Shown piece by piece: positions 1 through 9,835 of a stretch of DNA of 64,000 nt. The position numbers were made by a program, and so were the translations under genes. How positions within the stretch are numbered: the first letter of the stretch is position 1; each line of letters starts with the position of its first letter. The stretch is taken from positions 1,550,001 through 1,614,000 of the forward strand of contig NZ_CP030848.1 of the NCBI RefSeq assembly GCF_008274825.1. Reading direction: 5' to 3'. The stretch comes from Sphingobacterium hotanense (GTDB lineage Bacteria > Bacteroidota > Bacteroidia > Sphingobacteriales > Sphingobacteriaceae). Below the pieces are notes generated by a model. The model ran no database searches, had not been told where the DNA came from, and saw only the letters and a program-made list of their open reading frames with translations.

Positions 1-3000
1 CTGATAGAAAGGCATAATTCCTTGTCCATACAAGTATCCATCTGCCTTTCCTACACCTTGGAAGAACAACGCGATATCCAATCCGCGATACGAAGCACCT
101 AAATTAGCACTGTAAGTATAGCGAGGAATCGGGCTTCCCATAATGATCTCATCGGCTGCGTCAATCTTGCCATCCCAGTTCTGATCTTTATATTTGATAT
201 CCCCCGGCGCGATGTTACCGATCTGTGTTGCTGAGCCAGCCACATCTTCCGCTGAGCTGAAATAACCAATCGCTTCGTAGCCATATAGCGAACCGATTGG
301 ATGTCCCTCATGGTTTACTGTCAGACCAGTACGTAATACGCCGCGCATGTCCAATATTTTATTCTGCACATCAGAAAGATTGACTGCCACATTGTACTTA
401 AAGTCGCCGATAGCGTTGTTGTATGCAACAGACACATCCCAACCTTTATTTTCAACAACTCCAGCATTTTGGAAAGGTGGCGTAGAGAAACCCAGATATC
501 TTGAAATGTCTAATTGTAGTAGAATCCCTGAGGTTTTTCTATAGAAATAATCTGCTGTAATGTTCAGATTTCTCCAAAGAGTCAAATCAAGACCTACATT
601 GCTCACATTTGTCGTTTCCCATCGAATATCCGAATTTGCCATCGTCGTCAATGCCGCGCCGGTACTGATATTCTCTCCAAAAGCATAGTTTGTAGCACCA
701 ATATTGAAATAAGAGGCAAATGAATATAAGCCTGTGATATTTTGATTTCCTAATTTACCCCAAGAACCGCGGATCTTCATGTCGGAAACAACCGAGCTCA
801 AGGATTCCATAAAAGGCTCCTGACTAACGCGCCATCCGGCGGAGAAAGAGGGGAAGAATGAAAATTTATTCCCTACAGCAAATCTTGACGACCCATCATA
901 GCGAGCATTCGCTTCAAATAGATACTTCCCTTGGAAGTCGTAGTTTAAGCGTCCAAAAACCGAACGTAGCGACCATTCTGAGGAGGTTCCGCGCGCTATA
1001 TTATTTTCTTGATTTCCAGCATTCAACTCCTGTAATTCAGGGATCAAGAAAATCTCACGATAGCCTGATAAGAAATTATCACGTTGGTCTTCCTGTTGGA
1101 AACCTGCCATCACATTGAAGTTGTGGTCTGAAGCCAATGTTTTCTCATAAGAAACAACTGCACGTAGGTTGTTGTACCAATATTGTTCATATTTTTCCGT
1201 CAAGCTGTTTTTCTGAGGAGTCAAATATGCTTTATCGCCATTCCAATAATAGGATTGCACGGTATTGTAGAACAACTTCTCATGATTGATCTCGTATTTC
1301 GTAGAATAAACCAAATTAACGGTCATTCCGTCAATAGGCTTATACTTTAAATCGATATTAAAAACGGAATTCAAAGGATTTTCCAGGTTCAACCCGCCAT
1401 CTCTTGCTTTTGCAATTGGGTTATCGCCGTTCCATCCCTCGCCATATTGACCTGTCGATAGAATCCCCGCTTGATTTGCCGGAATACGACGCATCCAATG
1501 GAAAATGGAAGTAGTTCCGCCTGCCGGCTCTTTCAATTCCGATTTGGTGAAGAAAAAGTCTAAAGCTGCGCTTACCTTATTGGAGATCTGCAGATCACTG
1601 TTCAATCTAAAGTTATAACGTCTGAAATTGGTGTTTTCCAAGATACCGTCCTGATCAAAGAAACCTAAGGATCCTAAAACTTTCACCTTTTCCGATCCAC
1701 CCTGCGCGGCGATATAATGGTTCTGCATGAACGCATTGTTTTTCATGGTCAGATTTTGCCAATCCGTATTCGGGAAGCGGTCAGGATTGCTTTCCATGCC
1801 GGCTGTATAATCTTTGATCATCTGCTCCGTAAAGATGGGGCTCTTGCCGGTATTGGTATAGGCCTCGTTCAATAAGTTCATATGATCCAAGCCGCTAACC
1901 ATGTCCGTCATTTGCGTTGGAGTCTGCCAACCCGCATAGTTGTTATAATCTACTGTGACGCCCTCGTTCTTCGCACGCTTGGTGGTTACTAAAATAACTC
2001 CGTTTGCGGCACGCGAACCGTAGATAGCAGCCGAAGAGGCATCTTTAAGAACCGAGATATTCTCGATATCATTGGTGTTCACGTTGTTGATATTTCCTTC
2101 AACACCGTCGATCAATACCAATGGGTTGGCATTGCCTAAAGTCCCGATACCACGGATACGCAGACCGCCATCATCGCGTCCTGGCTGTCCGGAACCTTGT
2201 GTCACCGTCAGTCCCGGAGCCGCACCTTGTAGCGCAGTGGATGCTTGTCCGACCGGTTGTTTTGTTAACTGCTCACTTTTAACAACGGCAACTGCCCCCG
2301 TTAAGTTTACTTTCTTTTGCGTACCATAACCTATCACAACAACTTCATCTAAGTCGCTTACCTGTGGCGCCAAGCTGATGTTAAGAACCTGCGAAGCTGA
2401 AGTTACTTGTCTTTCTGCAGTAGCATAGCCTACCAAGCTAAAGCGCAACGTAGTAGGGAAGGAGTTGATCGTAATCTGGAAATTACCGCTAGCGTCTGTG
2501 CTTGCACCTTGTTTGCTATTCACATCCACGATGCTAACTGCTTCCAGAGCCGAGCCGTCTTCCGCTTTTACAACTCCGCGAAGCGTTTGTTGTATCGGAG
2601 CCACAGTAGTAACCTTGCTGCTTGCCGTTGACACTTGCTTTGCTGGTTTATTAGCTTTGTTGATAAGAATAGTTTTATCCTCAATCGTATAATCATAAGG
2701 AAGATCTTTCAACAGGGTATTTAGGAACTGCGTTACACTCGCATTGGAGATATTGATATCCATTGGTTTGAGTGATTTCAGCTCTTTCAGATCATACAAG
2801 ATCACGAAGCTGGTCTTGTCTTCGAGGTATTTAAATGCACTTTCTACTTTCGCCGCCTTCTTTTTATACGAAAGCTGCTGAGAAAATGACTTCGCTTGCA
2901 GCTGGAAACTTCCAATGACAAGGAAGATGCATAGGATTTTAAAAATCATAATTTGATATCGAATACGGGATAAAAAAGTATTGATAAAACGAATTGGATA

Positions 3001-3030
3001 AGGATTTCTCAATCCTTGATAGTTTTTCAT
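1..3030 (-). CDS. SusC/RagA-family TonB-dependent receptor with STN domain (3' end outside window)
   Basis: Outer-membrane TonB-dependent receptor that would import a glycan or other large nutrient together with a SusD partner lying outside the window. The reading frame is open from ATG 3030 to the left edge (1010 codons), ending in a late barrel region (FFQGVGKADGYLYG), so roughly the last 100 residues are missing. Visible order: signal region, STN/secretin-like domain about residues 55-125, carboxypeptidase-regulatory-like domain about 148-224, motif DEVVVIGYGTQ at 228-238, then plug and barrel. The STN domain is the part that talks to a FecR anti-sigma factor, and fecR and sigma genes lie directly upstream. 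An internal Met28 (codon 2949-2947) opens a more classical signal peptide (MIFKILCIFLVIGSFQLQA). The longer start is kept because such N-terminal extensions are common in this subfamily. Substrate unknown. Confidence 0.93.
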   Translation of the reverse strand, partial: MKNYQGLRNPYPIRFINTFLSRIRYQIMIFKILCIFLVIGSFQLQAKSFSQQLSYKKKAAKVESAFKYLEDKTSFVILYDLKELKSLKPMDINISNASVTQFLNTLLKDLPYDYTIEDKTILINKANKPAKQVSTASSKVTTVAPIQQTLRGVVKAEDGSALEAVSIVDVNSKQGASTDASGNFQITINSFPTTLRFSLVGYATAERQVTSASQVLNISLAPQVSDLDEVVVIGYGTQKKVNLTGAVAVVKSEQLTKQPVGQASTALQGAAPGLTVTQGSGQPGRDDGGLRIRGIGTLGNANPLVLIDGVEGNINNVNTNDIENISVLKDASSAAIYGSRAANGVILVTTKRAKNEGVTVDYNNYAGWQTPTQMTDMVSGLDHMNLLNEAYTNTGKSPIFTEQMIKDYTAGMESNPDRFPNTDWQNLTMKNNAFMQNHYIAAQGGSEKVKVLGSLGFFDQDGILENTNFRRYNFRLNSDLQISNKVSAALDFFFTKSELKEPAGGTTSIFHWMRRIPANQAGILSTGQYGEGWNGDNPIAKARDGGLNLENPLNSVFNIDLKYKPIDGMTVNLVYSTKYEINHEKLFYNTVQSYYWNGDKAYLTPQKNSLTEKYEQYWYNNLRAVVSYEKTLASDHNFNVMAGFQQEDQRDNFLSGYREIFLIPELQELNAGNQENNIARGTSSEWSLRSVFGRLNYDFQGKYLFEANARYDGSSRFAVGNKFSFFPSFSAGWRVSQEPFMESLSSVVSDMKIRGSWGKLGNQNITGLYSFASYFNIGATNYAFGENISTGAALTTMANSDIRWETTNVSNVGLDLTLWRNLNITADYFYRKTSGILLQLDISRYLGFSTPPFQNAGVVENKGWDVSVAYNNAIGDFKYNVAVNLSDVQNKILDMRGVLRTGLTVNHEGHPIGSLYGYEAIGYFSSAEDVAGSATQIGNIAPGDIKYKDQNWDGKIDAADEIIMGSPIPRYTYSANLGASYRGLDIALFFQGVGKADGYLYGQGIMPFYQ

Positions 3031-3081
3031 AATATTGTAATCTATAATGTTTTAAGTTTGGTTATTATTCCCAATAATTAT

Positions 3082-3131
3082 ACTAGACATTATCTGGGGA
3101 GATGGGCCAACATCTCCCTTCTTTGCTAGTC
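3082..3131 (-). promoter_or_regulatory. hairpin between fecR and susC
   Basis: The gap between the FecR gene and the STN-SusC gene contains a perfect 8-bp inverted repeat, GGGAGATG (3097-3104) and CATCTCCC (3111-3118), with a 6-base loop and weaker outer arms ACTAG/CTAGT. No T-run follows on either strand, so it is not a classical terminator. It may modulate read-through or stabilise the susC mRNA. The role is inference. Confidence 0.4.
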
Positions 3132-3196
3132 TATCGATTATTTCTATGGTGGGTTTGCGTTCGTTTTCATGGTAATTCCTGAGGTTATTATATTGG

Positions 3197-4381
3197 TTAT
3201 TTGTTATTAGCGTAGGCTACGGTAAGCTTTCTGTCGGAGGTTAACTTGGTATGGATACTAAAGTTGTTTTCCAAGAACTTCTGAAAGGTGGATAGTTTGA
3301 GTCCACGGCTCATTCTACCTCCCAATTCGATAGCGGGGATATCGTTTTGGTAAACAATCTCCACATCATACCAGCGACTAATATTGCGCATACATTCCTG
3401 CAAACTCATGCCATGCAGATCGATAATCCCTTCTTTCCACGCAATAGCGGCATCCGCATCGACCGATTTGGTTGCTAGGGCATTGGAGCCTGTATTGAAC
3501 TGCGCTTGTTGATTTGGCTTTAAAACCGTTTGCTGCTTGTTCGCTGTCACCCGCAGTGAGCCCCCTTTTAGGGTGGTCTTTATTATTTTCTCATCGGAAT
3601 AGGCATTGATGTTGAATTCTGTTCCTAAAACACGTATTTCCTGCTCGCGACTGCGGACGATAAATGGTAAGTTCTTATTCTTTTGAACCTCAAAATAAGC
3701 TTCGCCTTTCAGATCAATAGTTCGGTTCTCCCTGGCGAAGTCTGTCTGATAGCTGATTTCGCTCCCCGCATTTAACCAAACCTTAGAACCATCGGATAAT
3801 ACGAGGTTATACTGTCCGCCATAGGGAGTCACAATTCTGATGGTTTTATTGGTCTGTATTCCTGCAAGCGCGACATCCCCGTCTTCATAGCTGATGCTAT
3901 TGTCTCCAATAATCAACCCCTGCTCCCCATCTTTCAGGATATGTTCCTGACCATCGATGATGATGCTGGCTTTATTGCTGCCGGGTTCAATGTCGTCCAG
4001 GGGCGCCGTTTGTACTAGTTCTGGAACAGGCGCTTGTTGGAATCGTTGATAGGTGAACAAACCTGCAAGTACAAGCGAGGCTGCCGCCGCCCAATACCAC
4101 AACGGTCTAATTCTTCGAACTCGCGCCACCTCTTGCTCCTGAATATCTTGAGCAATAAGCAACCGGAGATTCGCATGAACTGTAGAAATTCGGTTATCCA
4201 CAAACTCGCGAGGAAGTTGTGATGTATTCCGATCGATAATTTCGCGCACCGATTCACGGAAAGGCTCATCGTCGCAAGCATCGACCAAATGCATGAGTTC
4301 GTCAAATTCTAACTTGGATAGCTTATCATTTATATATCGGTTCAGAAGGATATTGATCCTTTCTTTGTTAGTGTCATTCAT
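3197..4381 (-). CDS. FecR-family anti-sigma factor
   Basis: Inner-membrane anti-sigma factor that relays the outer-membrane receptor signal to the adjacent ECF sigma factor. The 394 residues show a cytoplasmic sigma-binding N-terminus (1-92), one membrane segment at about 93-112 (WYWAAAASLVLAGLFTYQRF), a periplasmic FecR domain around 181-275 (including DGSKVWLNAGSEISY and GEAYFEV) and a C-terminal DUF4974-type domain around 318-390. This is the standard length and order for Bacteroidota. The gene lies between the sigma factor gene and the STN-SusC it should control. ATG 4381 is the first start and gives a full N-terminal domain. Confidence 0.95.
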   Translation of the reverse strand: MNDTNKERINILLNRYINDKLSKLEFDELMHLVDACDDEPFRESVREIIDRNTSQLPREFVDNRISTVHANLRLLIAQDIQEQEVARVRRIRPLWYWAAAASLVLAGLFTYQRFQQAPVPELVQTAPLDDIEPGSNKASIIIDGQEHILKDGEQGLIIGDNSISYEDGDVALAGIQTNKTIRIVTPYGGQYNLVLSDGSKVWLNAGSEISYQTDFARENRTIDLKGEAYFEVQKNKNLPFIVRSREQEIRVLGTEFNINAYSDEKIIKTTLKGGSLRVTANKQQTVLKPNQQAQFNTGSNALATKSVDADAAIAWKEGIIDLHGMSLQECMRNISRWYDVEIVYQNDIPAIELGGRMSRGLKLSTFQKFLENNFSIHTKLTSDRKLTVAYANNK

Positions 4382-4491
4382 TTAGATAGTCTAAGTTTTG
4401 GTTACTTACTTATCTCTATATACGAACGACTATATAGAATGCACTATTGAGAAATGCATTTTTTTAACCTTGTTCGAGGAGGTGCCCAATT

Positions 4492-4581
4492 AGAGCCCTT
4501 TCAAACCCCAATCAAAGCCCTTTGAAAAGAGGTTTGATACGGCTTAGAAAGGGCTTTGCATTGGGTTTGAAAGGGCTTTAG
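4492..4581. repeat. dispersed hairpin element, copy A (GCCCTTTCAAACC family)
   Basis: The sigma-fecR gap holds an imperfect inverted repeat. The left arm, about 4492-4524, reads GAGCCCTTTCAAACCCCAAT then CAAAGCCCTTTG. The right arm, about 4548-4580, is nearly its reverse complement. The loop contains GTTTGATACGG. Clearly related elements occur at 29544-29631 and 52371-52451. A transcript would form a hairpin of about 30 bp, which could lower fecR expression relative to the sigma gene. Nature (REP/MITE-like) is inference. Confidence 0.75.
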
Positions 4582-4594
4582 CGCGACGAAGACT

Positions 4595-5152
4595 TTATGC
4601 GCCCTTGTATTTGGAATGTATATAATTTTTAATGTCTTTCATGGCGCTCACCAGCTGATTGCTGACGGTATTTACCGAAATACCGAGCATGCTGGCAACT
4701 TCCTTATAACTTTTGTTTTCAATATTGCATAGCGTCAATATTTCCTTTCGTTTGGGCGAAAGAAGTTGTATGGCTTCGTTCAGGATTCGTTGCTTTTCTT
4801 TGTCAAAGATCGACTCCTCCGTGTGTAAATAGAAGCCAACGGAAGATGCCCACAGTTCTTCCTGTAGGGCCTTATCCCGGCTCGCTTTTCTGAAATGATC
4901 GATGGCCAGGTTATCGGCGATCCGACAAAGAAGCGTCTTCAGACCCCGGTCCACTTCCAGCTGTGCGCGCATATTCCAAACCTTAAGGAAGACCTCTTGC
5001 AAGATTTCTTCTACAATTTCAGGGCTCTTGATCAATTTGATTATTCGGTTGTAAAGAAGCGGTGCATACTCAAAATATAGCTGATCAAAAGCCGTCACGT
5101 CACCCTTTTGCAGAGCCGTGATGAGTTGAGCTATTTGTATTTCTTTTTGCAT
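4595..5152 (-). CDS. ECF-type RNA polymerase sigma-70 factor
   Basis: Extracytoplasmic-function sigma factor of the Bacteroidota FecI-like type, 185 residues. Region 2 is visible around residues 22-65 (FDQLYFEYAPLLYNRI, then EEILQEVFLKVWNMR). Region 4 with its helix-turn-helix is around 128-180 (LSPKRKEILTLCNIE, then YKEVASMLGISVNTVSNQL). It should direct transcription of the downstream STN-SusC operon when released by the FecR protein. It starts 32 bases after the stop of the Gfo/Idh gene on the same strand, so the two may be co-transcribed. Confidence 0.95.
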   Translation of the reverse strand: MQKEIQIAQLITALQKGDVTAFDQLYFEYAPLLYNRIIKLIKSPEIVEEILQEVFLKVWNMRAQLEVDRGLKTLLCRIADNLAIDHFRKASRDKALQEELWASSVGFYLHTEESIFDKEKQRILNEAIQLLSPKRKEILTLCNIENKSYKEVASMLGISVNTVSNQLVSAMKDIKNYIHSKYKGA

Positions 5153-5184
5153 TATCGGTTTCGATGAAACGGTTTAGGGATGAT

Positions 5185-6219
5185 TTATAAATAGATACGT
5201 TTACCTTCTTTTGCGCTTTGATAAATAGCGCAGATCAATTCTACCGATTTCCTGCCTTCCGTACCGTCTATAAATGGTGAGCGTTTGTTCTCGATAGCGT
5301 CTATAAAATCTTCAATTTGTAATTGATGCGCATAATGGCCAATGGCCATTGGATCGCTAACACCGCCTGAAACTGCGGTAGTCGTTTCAGTACTGTCATC
5401 GAACTCCTGATCTTGAAAATCCCAAAGTGTCAGGCTATTCTCTTCTAGAATAGCAGACCCTTTCGTCCCGATAATTTCCACGCGCTTGGCAGTGCCGGGA
5501 TAAGCAGCGGTCGAACACTCAATTGTTCCCAATGCTCCGTTTTTGAATTGTAATTGCGCGACCACAGTGTCCTCGACTTCGATTTCCTGATGTAATCTAT
5601 TTGCTGCAAGGGCAGTAACATGTTCTACAGCACCCATATACCATAAAAGCATATCAACAGCGTGTATGCCTTGGTTCATTAGGGCGCCGCCGCCGTCAAG
5701 TTCCCATGTACCTCGCCATGCTGCCGATTGGTAATATGCCGGACTTCGATGCCATTTTACGTAGGCTGATCCGATGACCAAGTCGCCAAAGCCACCTTCA
5801 TCCAGCTGTTTTTTAATCTTGATGCTATTCGGATAGAATCGAGTAGGGAAGATGGTACCCACCTGAAGGGAGTTTTGCTCAGCCAAGGAGACGATGCTAT
5901 CGCAGCGTTGCGTCGTTATTTCCAGTGGTTTTTCAATTAAACAGTGCTTTCCGGCGCGAAGCGCTTTCTCCGCAGCTTCCAAATGTGCCCCGGATGCGGT
6001 GCATATGGAGATAATATGGATGTTCGGATCTGCTAACAATTCATCAATCGAATGGTAAGCTTTGCAAGCATACGTCGATGCAAAAGCTTCTGCTTTCTCT
6101 TTTGTGCGGTTATAAACTGCGAGCAGGGTAGCGTTTGGGATGTCGGCAATTGCTTTGGCATGTATAGCTGCAATGGCGCCGGTTCCTATGATTGCAAATC
6201 CAAAATTGTTTTGATCCAT
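5185..6219 (-). CDS. Gfo/Idh/MocA-family oxidoreductase (cytoplasmic)
   Basis: NAD(P)-dependent sugar or inositol dehydrogenase family member of 344 residues with no signal peptide. The N-terminal Rossmann motif is FAIIGTGAIAAIHAKAI (about 8-24). The family Glu-Lys-Pro motif follows in CLIEKPLEI near residues 93-101, then the C-terminal alpha/beta substrate domain with GGGALMNQGIHAVDMLLW, where the His is a likely catalytic residue. Length is normal for the family. The substrate cannot be told from sequence. It is the first gene of a minus-strand run followed by sigma, fecR and susC, and faces the divergent susCD operon at 6659. Confidence 0.93.
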   Translation of the reverse strand: MDQNNFGFAIIGTGAIAAIHAKAIADIPNATLLAVYNRTKEKAEAFASTYACKAYHSIDELLADPNIHIISICTASGAHLEAAEKALRAGKHCLIEKPLEITTQRCDSIVSLAEQNSLQVGTIFPTRFYPNSIKIKKQLDEGGFGDLVIGSAYVKWHRSPAYYQSAAWRGTWELDGGGALMNQGIHAVDMLLWYMGAVEHVTALAANRLHQEIEVEDTVVAQLQFKNGALGTIECSTAAYPGTAKRVEIIGTKGSAILEENSLTLWDFQDQEFDDSTETTTAVSGGVSDPMAIGHYAHQLQIEDFIDAIENKRSPFIDGTEGRKSVELICAIYQSAKEGKRIYL

Positions 6220-6658
6220 CTTATCATATTTTTAGGTTACTCGAAAATTCAGCGTTCTGCTGATGTTCACTTAGGTAAATCGTTTCGCTGATTTGGGGCT
6301 AATATAATTGTTTTCCACAGTGGATTTTGCTGTTTGAAGGACTTTGTTACATTTTCCGTTAACGTACCCCTGTGTAATGACGTTAGATTATTGTCTTGTC
6401 AGCGATTTAGGTCGAAAGATAGAAAAATTTAAAGAAATTTCTTGTAATCAATTTTGATTTGCCCTATATTGGTCGAAATCATAATCCTAAAATCAAAATA
6501 AAATAACATATTCGGCACGTCATTTTGTGTCTATTCGTGCGAAAAACCTAGTCTTGAGTGCTAGACTGTAAACGTTAACGGTGAGTCGGAAATTGTAACA
6601 AAAGTTCGAGATTCTTGCCGATTTTAAGAGTGAATCAATAACCAAATTAAACACTTAT
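6220..6658. promoter_or_regulatory. divergent intergenic region with candidate promoter and paired inverted sites
   Basis: This 439-base gene-free stretch separates two divergent transcription units. A plus-strand promoter candidate is TTG at 6442-6444, a 20-base spacer and TATATTGG at 6465-6472, close to the Bacteroidota TTTG-N19-21-TAnnTTTG pattern. The 10-mer ACGTTAACGG occurs at 6572-6581 and, inverted, at 6356-6365, so it could be a regulator site. A small hairpin AGTCT/AGACT lies at about 6550-6566. No ORF of note. Confidence 0.45.
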
Positions 6659-9600
6659 ATGATATCAATTAGACCCTTAATGCTAATAGTTTTCCTCCTA
6701 TTGTTTGAGGTAACTGCTAGAGCACAAACGCGGAGTTCTGTAACTGGTACAGTTCGGAACTCGCAAGGAGTACCTTTGATGGGCGTTAGTGTGTCCAACA
6801 TCGGTTCGAGTGGGGAGACTCAAACAGATGACAAAGGTGCCTTCCGCTTAGATGTTAATTCCCTAAATGATTCTTTACGTTTTTCATTTATCGGATTCAG
6901 TCCATTGCGCGTGGGAATCAATGGCCGCACAACGGTGAATGTGACCCTGCAAGACGATGCAACCGATTTGGATGAAGTCGTAGTCGTGGGGTATGGCACA
7001 CAAAGAAAAGGACAGTTAACGGCTTCCGTGGATGTTATTTCGAGCAAGCAATTGGCGGATCGTCCAGCTACAAACGTTGCTGATCTTATTAAAGGAGCAT
7101 CGCCCAACGTTAATATCGGCATGGGTATGCGCGGAGGTGAACCTGGTGCAACAAGCTCTTGGAACATTCGCGGAGTTGGATCGATTTCTGGATCCAGTGC
7201 ACCTTTGATCCTCGTTGATGGGGTGGAGATGGATTTAAATGCTATCGATCCCGAAACTGTAGACAATGTGTCGATCTTAAAAGACGCATCTGCATCGGCT
7301 GTTTATGGATCTAGAGCACCATTCGGTGTTGTTTTGATTACGACGAAAAAAGGAAGAAGAGAGCAGGGGGCGAAATTTGACTACAGCAATAACCTTTCGT
7401 TCTCATCGCCATTGAGATTACCAAGCTTTATCGACTCTTACACTTGGGCCACTGCTTATAATCAGGCAAATGCGAATGCAGGATTGACGCCAGTATATAG
7501 TGATGAGCAAATGGAGCGTATTAAAGGATATATCGATGGAACCTTTCCTTACGAATATGATCCGGAGAACCCAATTGATAATATCTGGGCAGGTCGTAGA
7601 AACGGTAATGCAAATAATGACTGGCCACATATCTTGATGGGCAAGAATGCTTTCAGTCAGAAGCATAACATCAACGTTTCAGGAGGTTCAGAGAAAACGC
7701 AGTACTTCCTATCGGCAGGTTATAATAAACAAAATGGTACCTACGCATTTGGCTATGACTATTTCAAGCGCTATAACTTGATGTCGAATGTGTCAACTCA
7801 GTTGACGGATTGGTTCAAGATCAATTCAAGCTTAAAATGGGCACATACAGCAACGGATTTCCCAATGGGTGAAACGACCGTAGGTCGCGAGCATACATTC
7901 AGAGAGATGTTGATGTTTGCACCAATGATGCCATTCCACAATATTAACGGAACCATTCAAAGTCCTTTAGTGCGTTTATTGCAAGACTCAGGGCGCGATA
8001 AGAAAAGCAACAACGATTTCCTTGCAACGATCGGTGGAGAATTGGAACCAATTAAAGGCTGGGTAACTTCCGTAAACTACAATTACAACATCAAAAACAC
8101 AAAGACAAGTCTGAATCCTAAACCAGTCATGGTAGAGTTGGGAACAGGTGGTTTTGGAAATATCGGTAAGCCACAAGCTTCTTATACTTCCGGATATTAT
8201 GAATATGTGTATAAAGTATTGAACGCAGTTACGTCATACGAAACGCAATTAGACGATCATTACTTCAAGGGAATGTTGGGTTTTGAGCAAGAAGAGAATG
8301 TTTACTCCGGCTTGAATGCTACAGGTACATCTCCAGTTGTTGATGAATACCCTTCGATTGGAACTTCATTGGGCGGAATTATTGCTGACGATAATATGAG
8401 CCACTGGGCAACGAGAGGAGCCTTTGGCCGTATCAACTACAATTATCAAGAAAAATATTTGGTTGAAGTAGCGGGTCGCTACAATGGTTCTTCCAGATTT
8501 CCGAAGGATATTCGATTTGCATTCTTCCCTTCGGCATCCGTAGGTTATGTGATCTCTAAAGAAAACTACTTCGAACCGTTAAGAAATAAGATTGATAACC
8601 TGAAACTTCGCGCTTCCTATGGTGCGCTAGGAAATCAGAATGTTGCGAACTATCTGTATATCTCAAAAATCCCAATTCATCCTGAAACAGACTGGATAAT
8701 TAACGAGTCGAGACCGCAATATGCTAGTATGCCGGCGATTATTTCTGATCAGATTACTTGGGAAAATATCACAACGTTAAACTTAGGTGTGGACATGTCT
8801 TTCTTAAGATCGAGACTAGGCCTTTCATTCGATTGGTACAATAGAACGACAGACAAGATGTTAGGTCCTTCGATCGAATTGCCTTTCTTGTTAGGAGCGA
8901 CAACACCAAGAACCAATAATGCAAAACTACAAACGAAGGGTTTTGAATTGGTTGCTACTTGGAACGACAAATTAGATAACGGTATCGGGTATAATTTTAA
9001 AGTGACTTTAGGGGATAGCCGTACTCAGATTTTGGAATACCTGAACTTGGTAGGTCGTATCGATACTTGGTATAACGGTAAGGAATATGGTGAGATTTGG
9101 GGATTTGAGACGGATGGTATTATTCAGACACAAGGTGAGCCAATGGCAGACCAGTCGAAATATCATGCGAACTGGGGACCTGGAGATATCAAATATGTGG
9201 ACCAGAATGGAGACGGAATTATCAATGACGGAACGCGTACATTGGATGACTACGGTGATTTAAAAGTAATTGGAAATAACCAACCACGTTACAACTATGG
9301 TATTACTGCCGGCATGAATTGGAAGGGCTTTGACTTCAATATGTTCTGGCAAGGTGTTGGAAAACGCGATTTCTTACCAGAGTCGTCTACACCTTTGTTC
9401 TGGGGTTTGACTAATGCATGGGCAAATTCAGGTCTTTACAAAAACTCACCTGCCTTAGACTATTGGAGACCGGCAGATGAAACAAATATTCTAGGGCCGA
9501 ACACAGACTCTTATCTACCGAAGCCTTATTTCACGGCGGAGACTGAAAAAAACAAACTCCCGCAATCTAGATATATGTTGAATGCATCTTATATCCGCTT

Positions 9601-9835
9601 GAAGAATGTTCAAGTTGGTTATACCTTGCCAGAAAGTCTAGTTGGTAAGATGTTCAGTCGTGCTAGGGTTTATTTCTCAGGTGAAAACTTGTTGACTTTC
9701 TCGAGCTTACCGAAAGTGTTCGATCCGGAAACAGCCATCGCTTCTGATAGTCGCGAAGGTGGATACTTAACCAGTGGGGTTATCTATCCGATGAACAGAA
9801 CATTATCATTCGGTTTAAACCTAACCTTAAAGTAA
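6659..9835 (+). CDS. SusC/RagA-family TonB-dependent receptor
   Basis: Outer-membrane TonB-dependent transporter of 1058 residues. Order: signal peptide 1-23 (MLIVFLLLFEVTARAQ core), carboxypeptidase-regulatory-like domain about 28-98, motif DEVVVVGYGTQ at 105-115, plug, 22-strand barrel, ending in the typical SFGLNLTLK. There is no STN domain, so it is not of the sigma/FecR-regulated class. It overlaps the SusD start by one base (TAATG), indicating translational coupling. The operon that follows contains an esterase and sugar oxidoreductases but no glycoside hydrolase, so the ligand is probably a small sugar derivative or glycoside. This is inference. Confidence 0.97.
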   Translation: MISIRPLMLIVFLLLFEVTARAQTRSSVTGTVRNSQGVPLMGVSVSNIGSSGETQTDDKGAFRLDVNSLNDSLRFSFIGFSPLRVGINGRTTVNVTLQDDATDLDEVVVVGYGTQRKGQLTASVDVISSKQLADRPATNVADLIKGASPNVNIGMGMRGGEPGATSSWNIRGVGSISGSSAPLILVDGVEMDLNAIDPETVDNVSILKDASASAVYGSRAPFGVVLITTKKGRREQGAKFDYSNNLSFSSPLRLPSFIDSYTWATAYNQANANAGLTPVYSDEQMERIKGYIDGTFPYEYDPENPIDNIWAGRRNGNANNDWPHILMGKNAFSQKHNINVSGGSEKTQYFLSAGYNKQNGTYAFGYDYFKRYNLMSNVSTQLTDWFKINSSLKWAHTATDFPMGETTVGREHTFREMLMFAPMMPFHNINGTIQSPLVRLLQDSGRDKKSNNDFLATIGGELEPIKGWVTSVNYNYNIKNTKTSLNPKPVMVELGTGGFGNIGKPQASYTSGYYEYVYKVLNAVTSYETQLDDHYFKGMLGFEQEENVYSGLNATGTSPVVDEYPSIGTSLGGIIADDNMSHWATRGAFGRINYNYQEKYLVEVAGRYNGSSRFPKDIRFAFFPSASVGYVISKENYFEPLRNKIDNLKLRASYGALGNQNVANYLYISKIPIHPETDWIINESRPQYASMPAIISDQITWENITTLNLGVDMSFLRSRLGLSFDWYNRTTDKMLGPSIELPFLLGATTPRTNNAKLQTKGFELVATWNDKLDNGIGYNFKVTLGDSRTQILEYLNLVGRIDTWYNGKEYGEIWGFETDGIIQTQGEPMADQSKYHANWGPGDIKYVDQNGDGIINDGTRTLDDYGDLKVIGNNQPRYNYGITAGMNWKGFDFNMFWQGVGKRDFLPESSTPLFWGLTNAWANSGLYKNSPALDYWRPADETNILGPNTDSYLPKPYFTAETEKNKLPQSRYMLNASYIRLKNVQVGYTLPESLVGKMFSRARVYFSGENLLTFSSLPKVFDPETAIASDSREGGYLTSGVIYPMNRTLSFGLNLTLK

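Noticed and set aside
6820..7266. 148-codon minus-strand ORF inside susC
   Set aside because: Shadow of the plus-strand SusC gene, whose plug domain is clearly recognised.
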